DNA from: DAOTVX01 sp034436015
GTDB lineage: Bacteria; Chloroflexota; Anaerolineae; Anaerolineales; Villigracilaceae
Direction of reading: 5' to 3'
Length of the DNA stretch: 64,000 nucleotides
Assembly: GCA_034436015.1 (NCBI GenBank)
Contig: DAOTWG010000006.1
Coordinates: 1-64,000 of the forward strand
The notes beneath the pieces were generated by a model. That model had not been told where the DNA came from. It saw only the letters and a program-made list of their open reading frames with translations, and did not search any database. The position numbers and the translations under genes were made by a program. This document shows, one piece after another, positions 1-7,702 of the stretch. The first letter of the stretch is position 1; each line of letters starts with the position of its first letter.

Positions 1-300
1 GTATTTGTGCGCGTTGGGGTATTTGTGCGCGTTGGGGTTCGAGAAGGCGTATTCGTCAGCGAAGGCGTGTGCGTCCGGCTAGGAGTCAGGGTTATCGAAG
101 GGGTTAAGGTTATCGAAGGGGTTAAAGTAATGGATGGGGTGTGGGTAACACTTGGGGTCAGGGTATTTGTGGGTGTGCGCGTATCGGTAGGAGTAGCCGT
201 GTTGGTAGGGGTGCTTGAGGGAGTTGGCGTTCGGGAGGGAGTAGGTGTGTGGGACGGCGTCACTGTAGCCGTAGGAGTAAACGTATACGTTGGGGTAGGC
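1..300. repeat. Degenerate 18-bp coding repeats in the TadE-like tail
   Basis: The DNA for the P/T/S tail is built from near 18-bp units, each coding six residues. Two units are exact tandem copies at 1-18 and 19-36, and two near-exact copies lie at 91-108 and 109-126. The repeat continues more loosely to about 300. On the plus strand the same DNA gives a Val/Gly-rich reading frame, which is a shadow. Confidence 0.7.
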
Positions 301-839
301 GGAATATTCGGAGTATACGGCGGCAACGTGGGCAGGTTCGCAGCCGCCGTGCCGGTAATTGCAACCCTAACGAGCAAGGTACGCGCGTTTTCCGAGCGCA
401 CGTTGCGCGCCGAGAGCGGAACAATAGGAGCAACAGGCTCGAAGCGCGCCATAACCGCCACGCGGATTCGATCGCCATTTGACAAATCCGGCGGAGGACA
501 GTGAATATCATCTGCTGTACTGTTGGGATCATCGGTGCCGGGCCCACGATCGTACCGAATCGTTACTACTTGAATAACTCCCAGAAAATCTACCCCCAAG
601 GCAGCCTGGCTTATCCCAGCACAATCCTTGTAACGCGGCACGCCGCCCGTCTGATTCAGTCCCGTAGCGGCGCCGTAGCGCGCTCCCTCGCGACTGGCCG
701 TGGCGACAACCACATACGTGGCAATCAGCCGCCCCACCTCCATGATGCCGATCAGCAACATCAACAACACAACCAGCACCAGGGCGAATTCGACCATCGC
801 CTGTGAACGCCGGCGGTTACGCCAAAATTCGTTTCGCAT
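1..839 (-). CDS. TadE-like pseudopilin with P/T/S-rich tail (partial at left edge)
   Basis: Reading leftward from ATG at 837-839, the frame stays open to base 1, so the 3' end lies outside the window. The N-terminus has the TadE signature: a short basic stretch, then QAMVEFALVL and a single hydrophobic helix (about residues 14-35), as in minor pseudopilins of Tad/Flp pili. Residues 36-165 form a small extracytoplasmic domain. From about residue 168 onward the protein is only Pro/Thr/Ser-rich repeats (units such as TNTPTRTNTP), a likely wall-spanning or glycosylated linker. The prepilin peptidase gene ends 26 bases upstream on the same strand, so the two are probably co-transcribed. TadE family is a confident call; what follows the linker is unknown. 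Confidence 0.8.
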   Translation of the reverse strand, partial: MRNEFWRNRRRSQAMVEFALVLVVLLMLLIGIMEVGRLIATYVVVATASREGARYGAATGLNQTGGVPRYKDCAGISQAALGVDFLGVIQVVTIRYDRGPGTDDPNSTADDIHCPPPDLSNGDRIRVAVMARFEPVAPIVPLSARNVRSENARTLLVRVAITGTAAANLPTLPPYTPNIPPTPTYTFTPTATVTPSHTPTPSRTPTPSSTPTNTATPTDTRTPTNTLTPSVTHTPSITLTPSITLTPSITLTPSRTHTPSLTNTPSRTPTRTNTPTRTN

Positions 840-865
840 ACTCCGTTCTCCCTGCCTGGTCACTC

Positions 866-1651
866 TCACTGAGGCAACAATGCGCGCAGAACCTGAGGAA
901 AATACACAATCAACATCGCGCTGACGATAAAGAAAGGCGCATACGGGATAAAAATATTGAACGCCTGCTGACGATAGCGGCCACGCAAGAGCGCGATGCC
1001 CAAAATGACAAGGCTACACAGCCCCGCCGCCAACACTGCCATCAACAGCGCGAGCCAAATGAGCGGCCAGCCAAGCAGCAATCCCAACAAGGTCACAAGG
1101 GTCACATCGCCCGAACCCAGGGCTTCCTGTGCATCGGCTTCCGCGCCAAGTCGCCGCGCCCTTATGTTCGCGAACACCTTGCCCACCAGGTAGAAAAGGT
1201 ACATGATGAGAAAGCCAGCAACGCCGCCAATCAATGTGTCCACCCAGCCATGTGCAAGAACGCCTAGGCTCGCGGCGAATACGAGGCCGAACACGCTGAT
1301 CGGGCCAAGAATCAGCCGGTGCTCCAAATCAATCACGGCAACGATCAACAGATAGCCAAACAAAATCAAAGCCAATAGGAAATGAATCTTGGCCGGCGGT
1401 TGGAGCCAGAGGTAAACCGCCGCCGCAAGACTAACGGCCTGTACCGCGTACACACGCCAGCCACGCCGCCGTCCACACGCCGAGCAACTGCTCAGGAGCA
1501 GGTAGCGTCCCCAAGCATAGGGCTGACAACAAGCAGGGTTGAGACACGCCGGCCGACTGAATTTGAGCGTAACAGGCAAGACATCAGCCAGATAGTTCAC
1601 AACCCAGCCAAGCAACCAGCCAAGAACAAACGGGATCGCCATCGCGCTCAT
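866..1651 (-). CDS. Prepilin peptidase (A24 family, PilD/TadV-like)
   Basis: 261-residue polytopic membrane protein that would cleave the leader peptides of type IV or Tad prepilins at the cytoplasmic face. The N-terminal region carries paired Cys motifs (CLNPACCQ and CSACGRR), as in the zinc-binding loop of bifunctional PilD. The two aspartates expected of A24 aspartic peptidases are visible in VIDLEHRLI (about residue 107) and in GSGDVTLVTLLG (about residue 177). There are about seven hydrophobic segments. It lies directly upstream of the TadE-like pseudopilin. The ATG at 1651 sits 7 nt after a TATAAT box; a second ATG three codons in is possible. Family certain; whether it also N-methylates prepilins is not clear. 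Confidence 0.9.
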   Translation of the reverse strand: MSAMAIPFVLGWLLGWVVNYLADVLPVTLKFSRPACLNPACCQPYAWGRYLLLSSCSACGRRRGWRVYAVQAVSLAAAVYLWLQPPAKIHFLLALILFGYLLIVAVIDLEHRLILGPISVFGLVFAASLGVLAHGWVDTLIGGVAGFLIMYLFYLVGKVFANIRARRLGAEADAQEALGSGDVTLVTLLGLLLGWPLIWLALLMAVLAAGLCSLVILGIALLRGRYRQQAFNIFIPYAPFFIVSAMLIVYFPQVLRALLPQ

Positions 1652-1658
1652 CTCTTAC

Positions 1659-1664
1659 ATTATA
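1659..1664 (-). promoter_or_regulatory. -10 box (TATAAT) 7 nt before the prepilin peptidase start
   Basis: On the minus strand TATAAT is followed by seven bases and then ATG at 1651, which would place the transcription start at or next to the start codon. No convincing -35 box is seen. Several other genes in the window share this exact arrangement. Confidence 0.5.
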
Positions 1665-1722
1665 ACAAAATTCAAGGGGAAATGTGCCTTAATGGAATTG
1701 CAAAGCAACTACCGGCCAACGC

Positions 1723-1751
1723 TTGGCGAATTGCGCCTTTTCCCTTACAAT
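1723..1751 (+). promoter_or_regulatory. Sigma70-type promoter for murA
   Basis: TTGGCG (1723-1728), a 17-nt spacer and TACAAT (1746-1751). Transcription would begin near 1758, leaving a leader of about 20 nt that contains the ribosome binding site AGGAGAAGG (1767-1775) in front of the ATG at 1779. Confidence 0.6.
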
Positions 1752-1778
1752 CCACGCACAGCCGATAGGAGAAGGTCT

Positions 1779-3062
1779 ATGGAAAAATTCGTTATCGAAG
1801 GCGGAACGCCGCTAAAAGGAGAACTGACGCCGTCCGGCAACAAGAACGCCGCTTTGCCGATTCTGGCCGCCACTCTTCTGACTGACGAAGCTGTCATCTT
1901 GCACAACGTTCCCAATATTCGGGATGTGAACGACATGCGCAAACTGATCGCCAGTCTGGGCGTGGAAGTCACGGAATTGGGAGAGAATTCTTGGCGCGTG
2001 CAGGCGCGCCAGGTCCGTCCGGCCGACCTGGACCCGGATCTCTGCCGCCGTATCCGCGCCTCTATCCTACTGGCAGGCCCCATGATCGCGCGCGCCGGCG
2101 GTTTACGTCTTTCTCCGCCCGGCGGGGACGTGATCGGCCGACGGCGGGTGGACACCCACATTCTTGCCCTGCGCGCCCTGGGCGCGCGGGCGCACTATGA
2201 TCGCATGTTTGAGTTCAAGGCCCCGCGCCGCCTGAGAGGCGCCGATATTCTGCTCGACGAAGCATCTGTTACCGCCACCGAGAATGCCATCATGGCTGCC
2301 GTCACCGCACGTGGCGAGACCATCTTGCGCAACGCCGCCTCAGAGCCGCACGTCCAAGAATTATGTCATATGCTGAATGCCCTCGGCGCGCGCATTCACG
2401 GCATCGGCTCCAATACCCTGCATATCGAAGGAGTGGATGCCCTACACGGCGGCGAATGCGCCATCGGGCCAGATTACCTGGAGGTGGTCAGCTTCATCGG
2501 CGCGGCGGCCGTGACGCGCGGCGAAATCCGCATCCGCCGCGCCGCGCCGCAGTATTTGGAGATGATTCGCTTCGTCTTCCACCGCCTGGGCATAGATTGG
2601 ATCGTGGAGGGAGAAGACATTCGCGTTCCTGCCCAGCAACGCCTGCGCATTCAGCCCGATCTAGGAAACGCCATCCCTGAAATTAAGACCAACATCTGGC
2701 CTGCTTTCCCCACCGATTTGACCAGCATCGCCATCACCGTCGCGACGCAAGCGCGCGGCAACGTCCTCTTCCACGACTGGATGTATCCGGGGCGCATGTA
2801 CTTCACCGACAAATTGGTCTCGATGGGCGCGCAAATCGTCCTGTGCGACCCACATCGCGTCATCGTCAGCGGACCGACAAAACTCTATGGCGAAAAAGTG
2901 GAAAGCCCCGATATTCGCGCCGGCATGGCACTCCTCTTGGCCGCGCTGGCCGCGCAGGGGCAATCCACCATCCGCAATATCGGGCAAATTGATCGCGGCT
3001 ATGAGAAAGTGGACGAGAAGTTGCGCGCACTCGGCGCGCGCATTGAACGGGTGATCGAATAA
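1779..3062 (+). CDS. murA: UDP-N-acetylglucosamine 1-carboxyvinyltransferase
   Basis: 427 residues, the usual MurA length. It transfers enolpyruvate from PEP to UDP-GlcNAc, the first committed step of peptidoglycan synthesis in the cytoplasm. Visible family marks are Lys22-Asn23 in SGNKNAALP and the C-terminal IDRGYEKVDEKL. The catalytic-loop residue that is Cys115 in E. coli is Asp117 here (PPGGDVIGRRRVD; codon GAC at 2127-2129), the change known to give natural fosfomycin resistance in mycobacteria and chlamydiae. I place the start at ATG 1779, which has an AGGAGAAGG site just upstream; the open frame extends further 5' but crosses the promoter. It is a single-gene unit convergent with trxA. 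Confidence 0.95.
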   Translation: MEKFVIEGGTPLKGELTPSGNKNAALPILAATLLTDEAVILHNVPNIRDVNDMRKLIASLGVEVTELGENSWRVQARQVRPADLDPDLCRRIRASILLAGPMIARAGGLRLSPPGGDVIGRRRVDTHILALRALGARAHYDRMFEFKAPRRLRGADILLDEASVTATENAIMAAVTARGETILRNAASEPHVQELCHMLNALGARIHGIGSNTLHIEGVDALHGGECAIGPDYLEVVSFIGAAAVTRGEIRIRRAAPQYLEMIRFVFHRLGIDWIVEGEDIRVPAQQRLRIQPDLGNAIPEIKTNIWPAFPTDLTSIAITVATQARGNVLFHDWMYPGRMYFTDKLVSMGAQIVLCDPHRVIVSGPTKLYGEKVESPDIRAGMALLLAALAAQGQSTIRNIGQIDRGYEKVDEKLRALGARIERVIE

Positions 3063-3092
3063 AAAAACTCGCCTTTCGAAAGCCAAGGCGAG
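3061..3092 (-). terminator. Rho-independent terminator of osmC-trxA
   Basis: Perfect 8-bp stem (CTCGCCTT 3068-3075 with AAGGCGAG 3085-3092, 9-nt loop). On the minus strand it is followed by seven T (3061-3067). It lies about 40 nt after the trxA stop. Confidence 0.85.
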
Positions 3093-3132
3093 GGGAACAA
3101 ACTGTTCCGAAGATAGGGGAAGAGCAAGCGTT

Positions 3133-3480
3133 TTACGCCGGCTGTGAGGTCACTTCCAGGAACTGTTCTACCACATCGCGCAGGATACGCTCCGGCAACG
3201 CGCCAACCTGTCGGTGCACCACCTTGCCGCCGTAGAGGAACAACAACGTAGGAATCCCCTGCACGCCGTATTTCATCGCCCACTCCTGATTCTCATCGGT
3301 ATTCACCTTGGCGATCACCAGTTTTCCTGCTCTCTCCTTTGCGATCTTATCCAGGACAGGGGCTATCATTTTACACGGGCCGCACCATGGCGCCCAGAAA
3401 TCCACGATGACTGGCAGCGGGTTCTGCAACACGGTTTTCTCGAAAGCCGCATCGGTGACATGGATAGGTTCATCGTTCAT
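3133..3480 (-). CDS. trxA: Thioredoxin
   Basis: 115 residues, one thioredoxin fold. The redox motif WCGPC is at residues 32-36 and the cis-proline loop is GIPTLLF. It is a cytoplasmic disulfide reductase with no signal peptide. A GGAG site lies 10 nt before the ATG at 3480. It follows the OsmC-like gene by 12 nt, so the pair forms a small redox/peroxide-defence operon that ends at the hairpin terminator at 3061-3092. Confidence 0.95.
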   Translation of the reverse strand: MNDEPIHVTDAAFEKTVLQNPLPVIVDFWAPWCGPCKMIAPVLDKIAKERAGKLVIAKVNTDENQEWAMKYGVQGIPTLLFLYGGKVVHRQVGALPERILRDVVEQFLEVTSQPA

Positions 3481-3492
3481 GGGAAAACTCCT

Positions 3493-3915
3493 TCATGCAG
3501 GAAAGATTTGATAGGATGAGGTCACGCGCGCCGCCTTGCGTAGCATCGCGCCGACCGAGCAATACTTGTCTTCAGAAAGTTTAATCGCCTGCTCCACATC
3601 GCTCGGCCGAATCCCATCGCCCCAAAACAGATAGGTGACGTGAATGTCCGTCCAGATTCGAGGATGTTCTGCGGCGCGCCTGCCGCGCACATGTACCTGA
3701 AAATTACGCAGGTTGACACGCTTTTTCTTCAGAATGCTCACGACATCCATGCCGGTACAACCCGCCAGAGCCGCCAATACTAGCTGCATCGGGCCGACGC
3801 CCGGCCTGCCGTCCAGATCGCCCATTTGCACCTGTCCGCCCGCCTCGTTACGCGCGGTTAAGGTTAAATCGCCCGTCCACTCTGCCGTGATTTCCATCCA
3901 TTCTTCGTCCATCAT
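3493..3915 (-). CDS. OsmC/Ohr family peroxiredoxin-like protein
   Basis: 140 residues from ATG 3915 (a second ATG follows at once). A longer open frame exists upstream but runs into the divergent ftsY promoter region. Both catalytic cysteines of the OsmC/Ohr family are present: Cys53 in LAGCTGMDV and Cys119 in DKYCSVGAML. These enzymes reduce organic hydroperoxides using a thiol donor. The adjacent thioredoxin gene, 12 nt downstream, is a plausible partner. The pattern resembles the YhfA/OsmC-like branch more than Ohr, so the exact substrate is not resolved. Confidence 0.88.
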   Translation of the reverse strand: MMDEEWMEITAEWTGDLTLTARNEAGGQVQMGDLDGRPGVGPMQLVLAALAGCTGMDVVSILKKKRVNLRNFQVHVRGRRAAEHPRIWTDIHVTYLFWGDGIRPSDVEQAIKLSEDKYCSVGAMLRKAARVTSSYQIFPA

Positions 3916-3991
3916 GCGCCTATCCAGATTGCCATCAGTTTCCAGTATATCACTATAGATGCAAAACCGCCAAAAAGGAGGCAATTTCCAG

Positions 3992-3997
3992 TATAAT
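3992..3997 (+). promoter_or_regulatory. -10 box (TATAAT) upstream of ftsY
   Basis: TATAAT lies 10 nt before the ftsY ATG at 4008, giving a leader of only a few nucleotides at most. The -35 region is weak. Confidence 0.45.
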
Positions 3998-4007
3998 CGC
4001 TTGCACG

Positions 4008-4916
4008 ATGAGCAGTTCTCGAACGCGCTGGCGCGCCAGCCTCGCCCGCAGCAGCAAGGCCGCCTTCGGACGGCTGGCAACGTTGCTTGGCGCAAGCGAG
4101 ATCACCGATCAGACCTGGGACGAACTGGAAGCAATGCTCTTGCAGGCCGACGTAGGCCTGGAAACGACTGCTTTGATTCTAAGCGATTTACGTGAGGCGG
4201 TGCGCGCTCACGGCGTACGACGTGCGGCGGAACTGCGCGCCTTGCTGGAAAGCGGATTGCGCAATCGGTTGGATATTCCCCCTGCGCCGGAGTTCCCGCT
4301 CCGGCCTTCGGTCATCTTGCTGGTCGGCGTCAACGGGTGCGGAAAGACGACTACCGCCGCTAAGTTAGGGCGCCTCTTCGCCGACGAAGGCAAGCGCGTT
4401 TTGCTCGTCGCAGCCGACACATTCCGCGCCGCGGCGACCGACCAACTGCAAAGCTGGGCCGAACGTTTGCATCTGCCCGTTCTCGTCTCCCAACCCGGCG
4501 CCGATCCCGGAGCGGTCGTATATGATGGCATTCAATCCGCGCAGGCAAAAGGATACGATATCGTCTTGGTAGACACAGCCGGCCGTCTGCACAGCCGCTA
4601 CAACCTAATGGAAGAACTCAAGAAAATCCACCGAGCGGCCGGCAAAGCTCTGCCCGGTGCCCCTCATGCCATCTGGTTGGTCCTGGATGCGACGACCGGC
4701 CAGAATGCTCTGGCGCAGGCCCGTGCGTTCCAAGACGCCATCGGAGTCAACGGCGTGATCCTGGCAAAATTGGATACCAGCGCGCGCGGCGGCATGGCGT
4801 TTGCCATTCGCCAGGCTCTCGGTTTGCCTATTCTGTTCGTCGGCCTGGGCGAGCGACCCGAAGACCTGATGCCCTTTGACCCGACCGCCTTTGTGCAAGG
4901 GATTCTGGAAGCCTGA
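4008..4916 (+). CDS. ftsY: Signal recognition particle receptor FtsY
   Basis: 302-residue SRP-type GTPase that docks ribosome-SRP complexes at the membrane for co-translational insertion. After a helical N domain, the G domain shows the P-loop GVNGCGKTTT (107-116), DTFRAAA, DTAGR and the guanine-specificity motif KLDTSARGG. The acidic N-terminal A domain of E. coli FtsY is absent, as in many Gram-positive-like receptors; the basic N-terminus (RTRWRASLARSSK) may bind lipid instead. It is followed 16 nt later by prfB. The TATAAT just before the ATG suggests a very short leader. Confidence 0.95.
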   Translation: MSSSRTRWRASLARSSKAAFGRLATLLGASEITDQTWDELEAMLLQADVGLETTALILSDLREAVRAHGVRRAAELRALLESGLRNRLDIPPAPEFPLRPSVILLVGVNGCGKTTTAAKLGRLFADEGKRVLLVAADTFRAAATDQLQSWAERLHLPVLVSQPGADPGAVVYDGIQSAQAKGYDIVLVDTAGRLHSRYNLMEELKKIHRAAGKALPGAPHAIWLVLDATTGQNALAQARAFQDAIGVNGVILAKLDTSARGGMAFAIRQALGLPILFVGLGERPEDLMPFDPTAFVQGILEA

Positions 4917-4932
4917 AGAAAGGAACCACTCC

Positions 4933-6025
4933 ATGCACGAATTGCTCGAAAAACTCCAAACTGCGGAAGAGATCCTGCGCCAGTTAATGGTGCGTCTTTG
5001 ACATAGCCAACAAGGAGACAAAACTGGCGCAACTGGAACAAGAGAGCGCCGCTCCTGATTTCTGGAACGACCCAGGGCGCGCCCAGCAAATGAGCAAGAC
5101 AGCCGCCGACTTAAGAGAAGAAATTGAAAGCTGGCGCGGCCTAGAGCAACGCCTGCGCGACGCCATCGAACTGACGCGTCTGGACGATGACTCGCTGCTC
5201 GCAGAACTGGAGGCCGAGGTCGCGGCCATCGAGACCGAACTCGAACGGCGCTCTCGCCAGGCAATGTTTTCCGGCCCCTACGACGCGGGGGATGCTTTGC
5301 TCGCCATTCACGCCGGCGCAGGCGGAACCGATTCGCAGGACTGGGCAGCCATGCTCCAGCGGATGTACCTGCGCTGGGCCGAACGGCGCGGTTTCGAAAG
5401 CGAAATCCTCGATTTGAGCGAAGGGGAGGAAGCCGGCATCAAATCCATCACCATAGCCATTGCCGGTAAATACGCGTATGGCTACCTGCGCGCCGAAAAA
5501 GGCGTACATCGGTTGGTGCGCCTTTCCCCCTTCGACGCCGCGCGCCGTCGCCATACCTCCTTTGCCCTGGTGGAAGTCCTACCCCAAGTCGCCATGAACG
5601 ACCCGGAAGTCCAGATTGACCCCGCCGACTTGAAGATTGACGTCTTTCGCTCCTCTGGCGCCGGCGGACAGAACGTCCAGAAAAACGCCACCGCCGTCCG
5701 CATTACGCATATCCCAACCGGCCTGGTGGTCACCTGTCAAAACGAGCGTTCGCAAATACAAAACCGCGAGAATGCTCTACGCGTGCTGCGCGCCCGTCTG
5801 CTCGAACTCAAGCGCGCCGAGAAGGAAGAAGAAATCGCCATTTTGCGCGGCGAATACCTCAAGGCCGAATGGGGCAATCAGATTCGCTCCTACGTCTTGC
5901 ATCCCTACCAGATGGTGAAAGACCACCGCACCGACTTCGAGACATCGAATGTTTCGGCCGTTCTGGATGGCGACCTGGATGAATTTATGGAAGCCTACCT
6001 GCGCAGTGCAACGAAGAAGGAGTAA
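4933..6025 (+). CDS. prfB: Peptide chain release factor 2 (programmed +1 frameshift)
   Basis: The gene is joined from 4933-4998 and 5000-6025. The first 22 codons end at an in-frame TGA (4999-5001) in the context CTT TGA C, the classic RF2 autoregulatory site. A +1 slip at CTT continues into the main frame, giving 363 residues, the normal RF2 length. The peptidyl-tRNA hydrolysis motif GGQ is at 244-246, and the stop-codon recognition tripeptide SPF (in RLSPFDAAR) marks it as RF2, reading UGA and UAA. The G-rich Shine-Dalgarno stimulator found just before the E. coli slip site is not obvious. Low RF2 levels would favour the slip. It follows ftsY closely. Confidence 0.95.
4996..5002 (+). other. 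prfB +1 frameshift site CTTTGAC
   Basis: In-frame CTT followed by TGA and C, after 22 sense codons. The main frame resumes with GAC at 5000. The sequence and position match the conserved RF2 recoding element. Confidence 0.93.
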
Positions 6026-6071
6026 GAGCAACCGAAATGCTTCGCCATGCAGGAGAGCGCAATCCCACGCT

Positions 6072-7073
6072 ATGATCGCTCCCCGTTTCCCCAATGTGCT
6101 GGTCGTCGGCGGGACAGGCTTTCTGGGTTGGCACGCCGTGCAGGCATTCCTCCGCCGCGGCTATCGCGTGCGCGTGGTGGCGTTGCCTCCCCTGCCCGCC
6201 GAGAATCTACTACCAACCGATGTGGAGGTGTACCTAACCGACATCAACGTCCTCGGCGACGAAGAACTCCTGGCCCTTCTCGACGGTCAGGATGCACTGG
6301 TCTTCGCCGCCGGTGTAGACGACCGGGTTATTCCTCCTAAGCCGGCCTATCCCTTCTTCTATTGGGGCAACGTCGCCGGGCCGGCGCGCCTTTTCCACCT
6401 GGCGCGACAGGCCGGCGTTCGGCGCGCGATTCTGCTCTCCTCCTACTTCGTTTACTTTGCCCATCTCTGGCCAAAACGCAAACTTGCCGAAAGACACCCT
6501 TACATCCGCAGTCGCATCGAACAAATCCGGGCCTGTATTCGGGCCGGCGCGCCAGAGATGGAGGTGATCATTCTGGGTCTGCCATACATCTTCGGCGCCA
6601 TGCCGGGGCGCATCCCGCTCTGGAAGCCTCTGGTGGACTACTTGCGCGCTCGCCGGGTCGTCTTTTACACGCGCGGCGGAACAGCCTGCGTCAGCGTACA
6701 GAGCGTAGCGCAAGCTATCGTCGGCGCCGTAGAACGCGGTCAGAGCGGCACATACTACCTCATCGGCGATGCCAATCTCTCCTGGGAACAAATGCTGCTT
6801 GGGCTTGCAGAAGCGGCGGGTTTAAAACGCAGAATCGTGATCGTACCCAATTTCCTCGTCCGATTGGCGCTGCTGCTTGTCAAGTGGTGGCATTCCCTGC
6901 GCGGCAAAGAAAGCGGCCTCGACCCGGCGCACCTGGCCGACATCCAAACCGCCGAAACCTTCTTTGATCCCGAGCCGGCCCGCCGCGCTCTGGGCTTCGC
7001 GCAAGGAAACTTACAAGCAGCATTCGCTGAAACCGTCAAAGCTTGTTCTCCGCCCTTGTCGTCGCCCCTATGA
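6072..7073 (+). CDS. NAD-dependent epimerase/dehydratase-like (extended/atypical SDR)
   Basis: 333 residues with an N-terminal Rossmann motif VVGGTGFLGWH (about 10-20) typical of extended SDRs acting on nucleotide sugars or related substrates. The usual YxxxK catalytic pair appears as YIRSR, with Arg in place of Lys, so it may be an atypical, non-catalytic or NADPH-sensing SDR. A hydrophobic stretch near residues 255-275 (FLVRLALLLVKWW) might dock the protein at the membrane. The start at ATG 6072 avoids a long overlap with prfB. Its TGA overlaps the next gene's ATG by four bases. The substrate cannot be told from sequence. Confidence 0.75.
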   Translation: MIAPRFPNVLVVGGTGFLGWHAVQAFLRRGYRVRVVALPPLPAENLLPTDVEVYLTDINVLGDEELLALLDGQDALVFAAGVDDRVIPPKPAYPFFYWGNVAGPARLFHLARQAGVRRAILLSSYFVYFAHLWPKRKLAERHPYIRSRIEQIRACIRAGAPEMEVIILGLPYIFGAMPGRIPLWKPLVDYLRARRVVFYTRGGTACVSVQSVAQAIVGAVERGQSGTYYLIGDANLSWEQMLLGLAEAAGLKRRIVIVPNFLVRLALLLVKWWHSLRGKESGLDPAHLADIQTAETFFDPEPARRALGFAQGNLQAAFAETVKACSPPLSSPL

Positions 7074-7702
7074 ATGACACCCAACGCTATCTTCGACGCG
7101 CCCTCGGATTAGCCTGGTTCACAATCGCTTACAATATTCTGGAAGGGCTTGTCTCCCTGCTGTTTGGGATGCAGGATGACGCCCTAGCGCTCTTCGGATT
7201 CGGCATCGATTCGTTTATCGAGGTCTTATCTGGACTGGGCATTCTCAGCATGATCCTGCGCGTCCATCGCTACCCACACCTTTCCCCCCGCCGCTTCGAA
7301 CAGACCGCCTTGCGCGTCACCGGCGCAAGTTTCTATCTCCTCTCGCTAGGCCTGGTTGCTACAGCGATCTACAATCTCACACGAGGTCACAGACCCGAAA
7401 CCACCGTGCCGGGCCTCCTGATTTCCTCGCTTTCCCTGACGATCATGTGGGCGTTGGCGCTCGCCAAACGTCGCGTGGGTCGCGCGCTGAATTCAGCCCC
7501 GATTCTGGCCGACGCAAACTGCAGTCTGGTCTGCATGTACATGTCGATCGTCTTGCTGGCCGCCAGCGCCATTTACCATCTGACCGGCCTCGGCTTTGCG
7601 GACTCGCTCGGCGCATTGGGACTGACCTATTTGTCGGCGGGCGAAGGACGCGAGGCTTTCGAGAAAGCGAACGCGATGCGCGAGGAATTGGACGATGCCT
7701 AG
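7070..7702 (+). CDS. Cation-efflux (CDF/TMEM163-like) membrane protein
   Basis: 210 residues with about six hydrophobic segments. Two polar motifs inside the helices resemble CDF metal sites: FGFGIDSFIEV in an early helix and LADANCSLVCMY in a later one. The protein ends in a short cytoplasmic tail rather than the usual CDF C-terminal domain. It shares a 4-bp ATGA overlap with the SDR gene before it and overlaps the next gene by 8 bases, so it lies inside the prfB-to-lipoprotein operon. Divalent-metal transport is an inference from the family resemblance. Confidence 0.65.
   Translation: MNDTQRYLRRALGLAWFTIAYNILEGLVSLLFGMQDDALALFGFGIDSFIEVLSGLGILSMILRVHRYPHLSPRRFEQTALRVTGASFYLLSLGLVATAIYNLTRGHRPETTVPGLLISSLSLTIMWALALAKRRVGRALNSAPILADANCSLVCMYMSIVLLAASAIYHLTGLGFADSLGALGLTYLSAGEGREAFEKANAMREELDDA

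Noticed and set aside
1..126. Short direct repeats that could suggest a CRISPR array
   Set aside because: The repeats are contiguous 18-bp coding units without spacers and stay in the frame of a protein.
7..504. Plus-strand open frame rich in Val and Gly
   Set aside because: It is the complement of the P/T/S repeats of the TadE-like gene, whose N-terminus and ribosome binding site are convincing on the minus strand.
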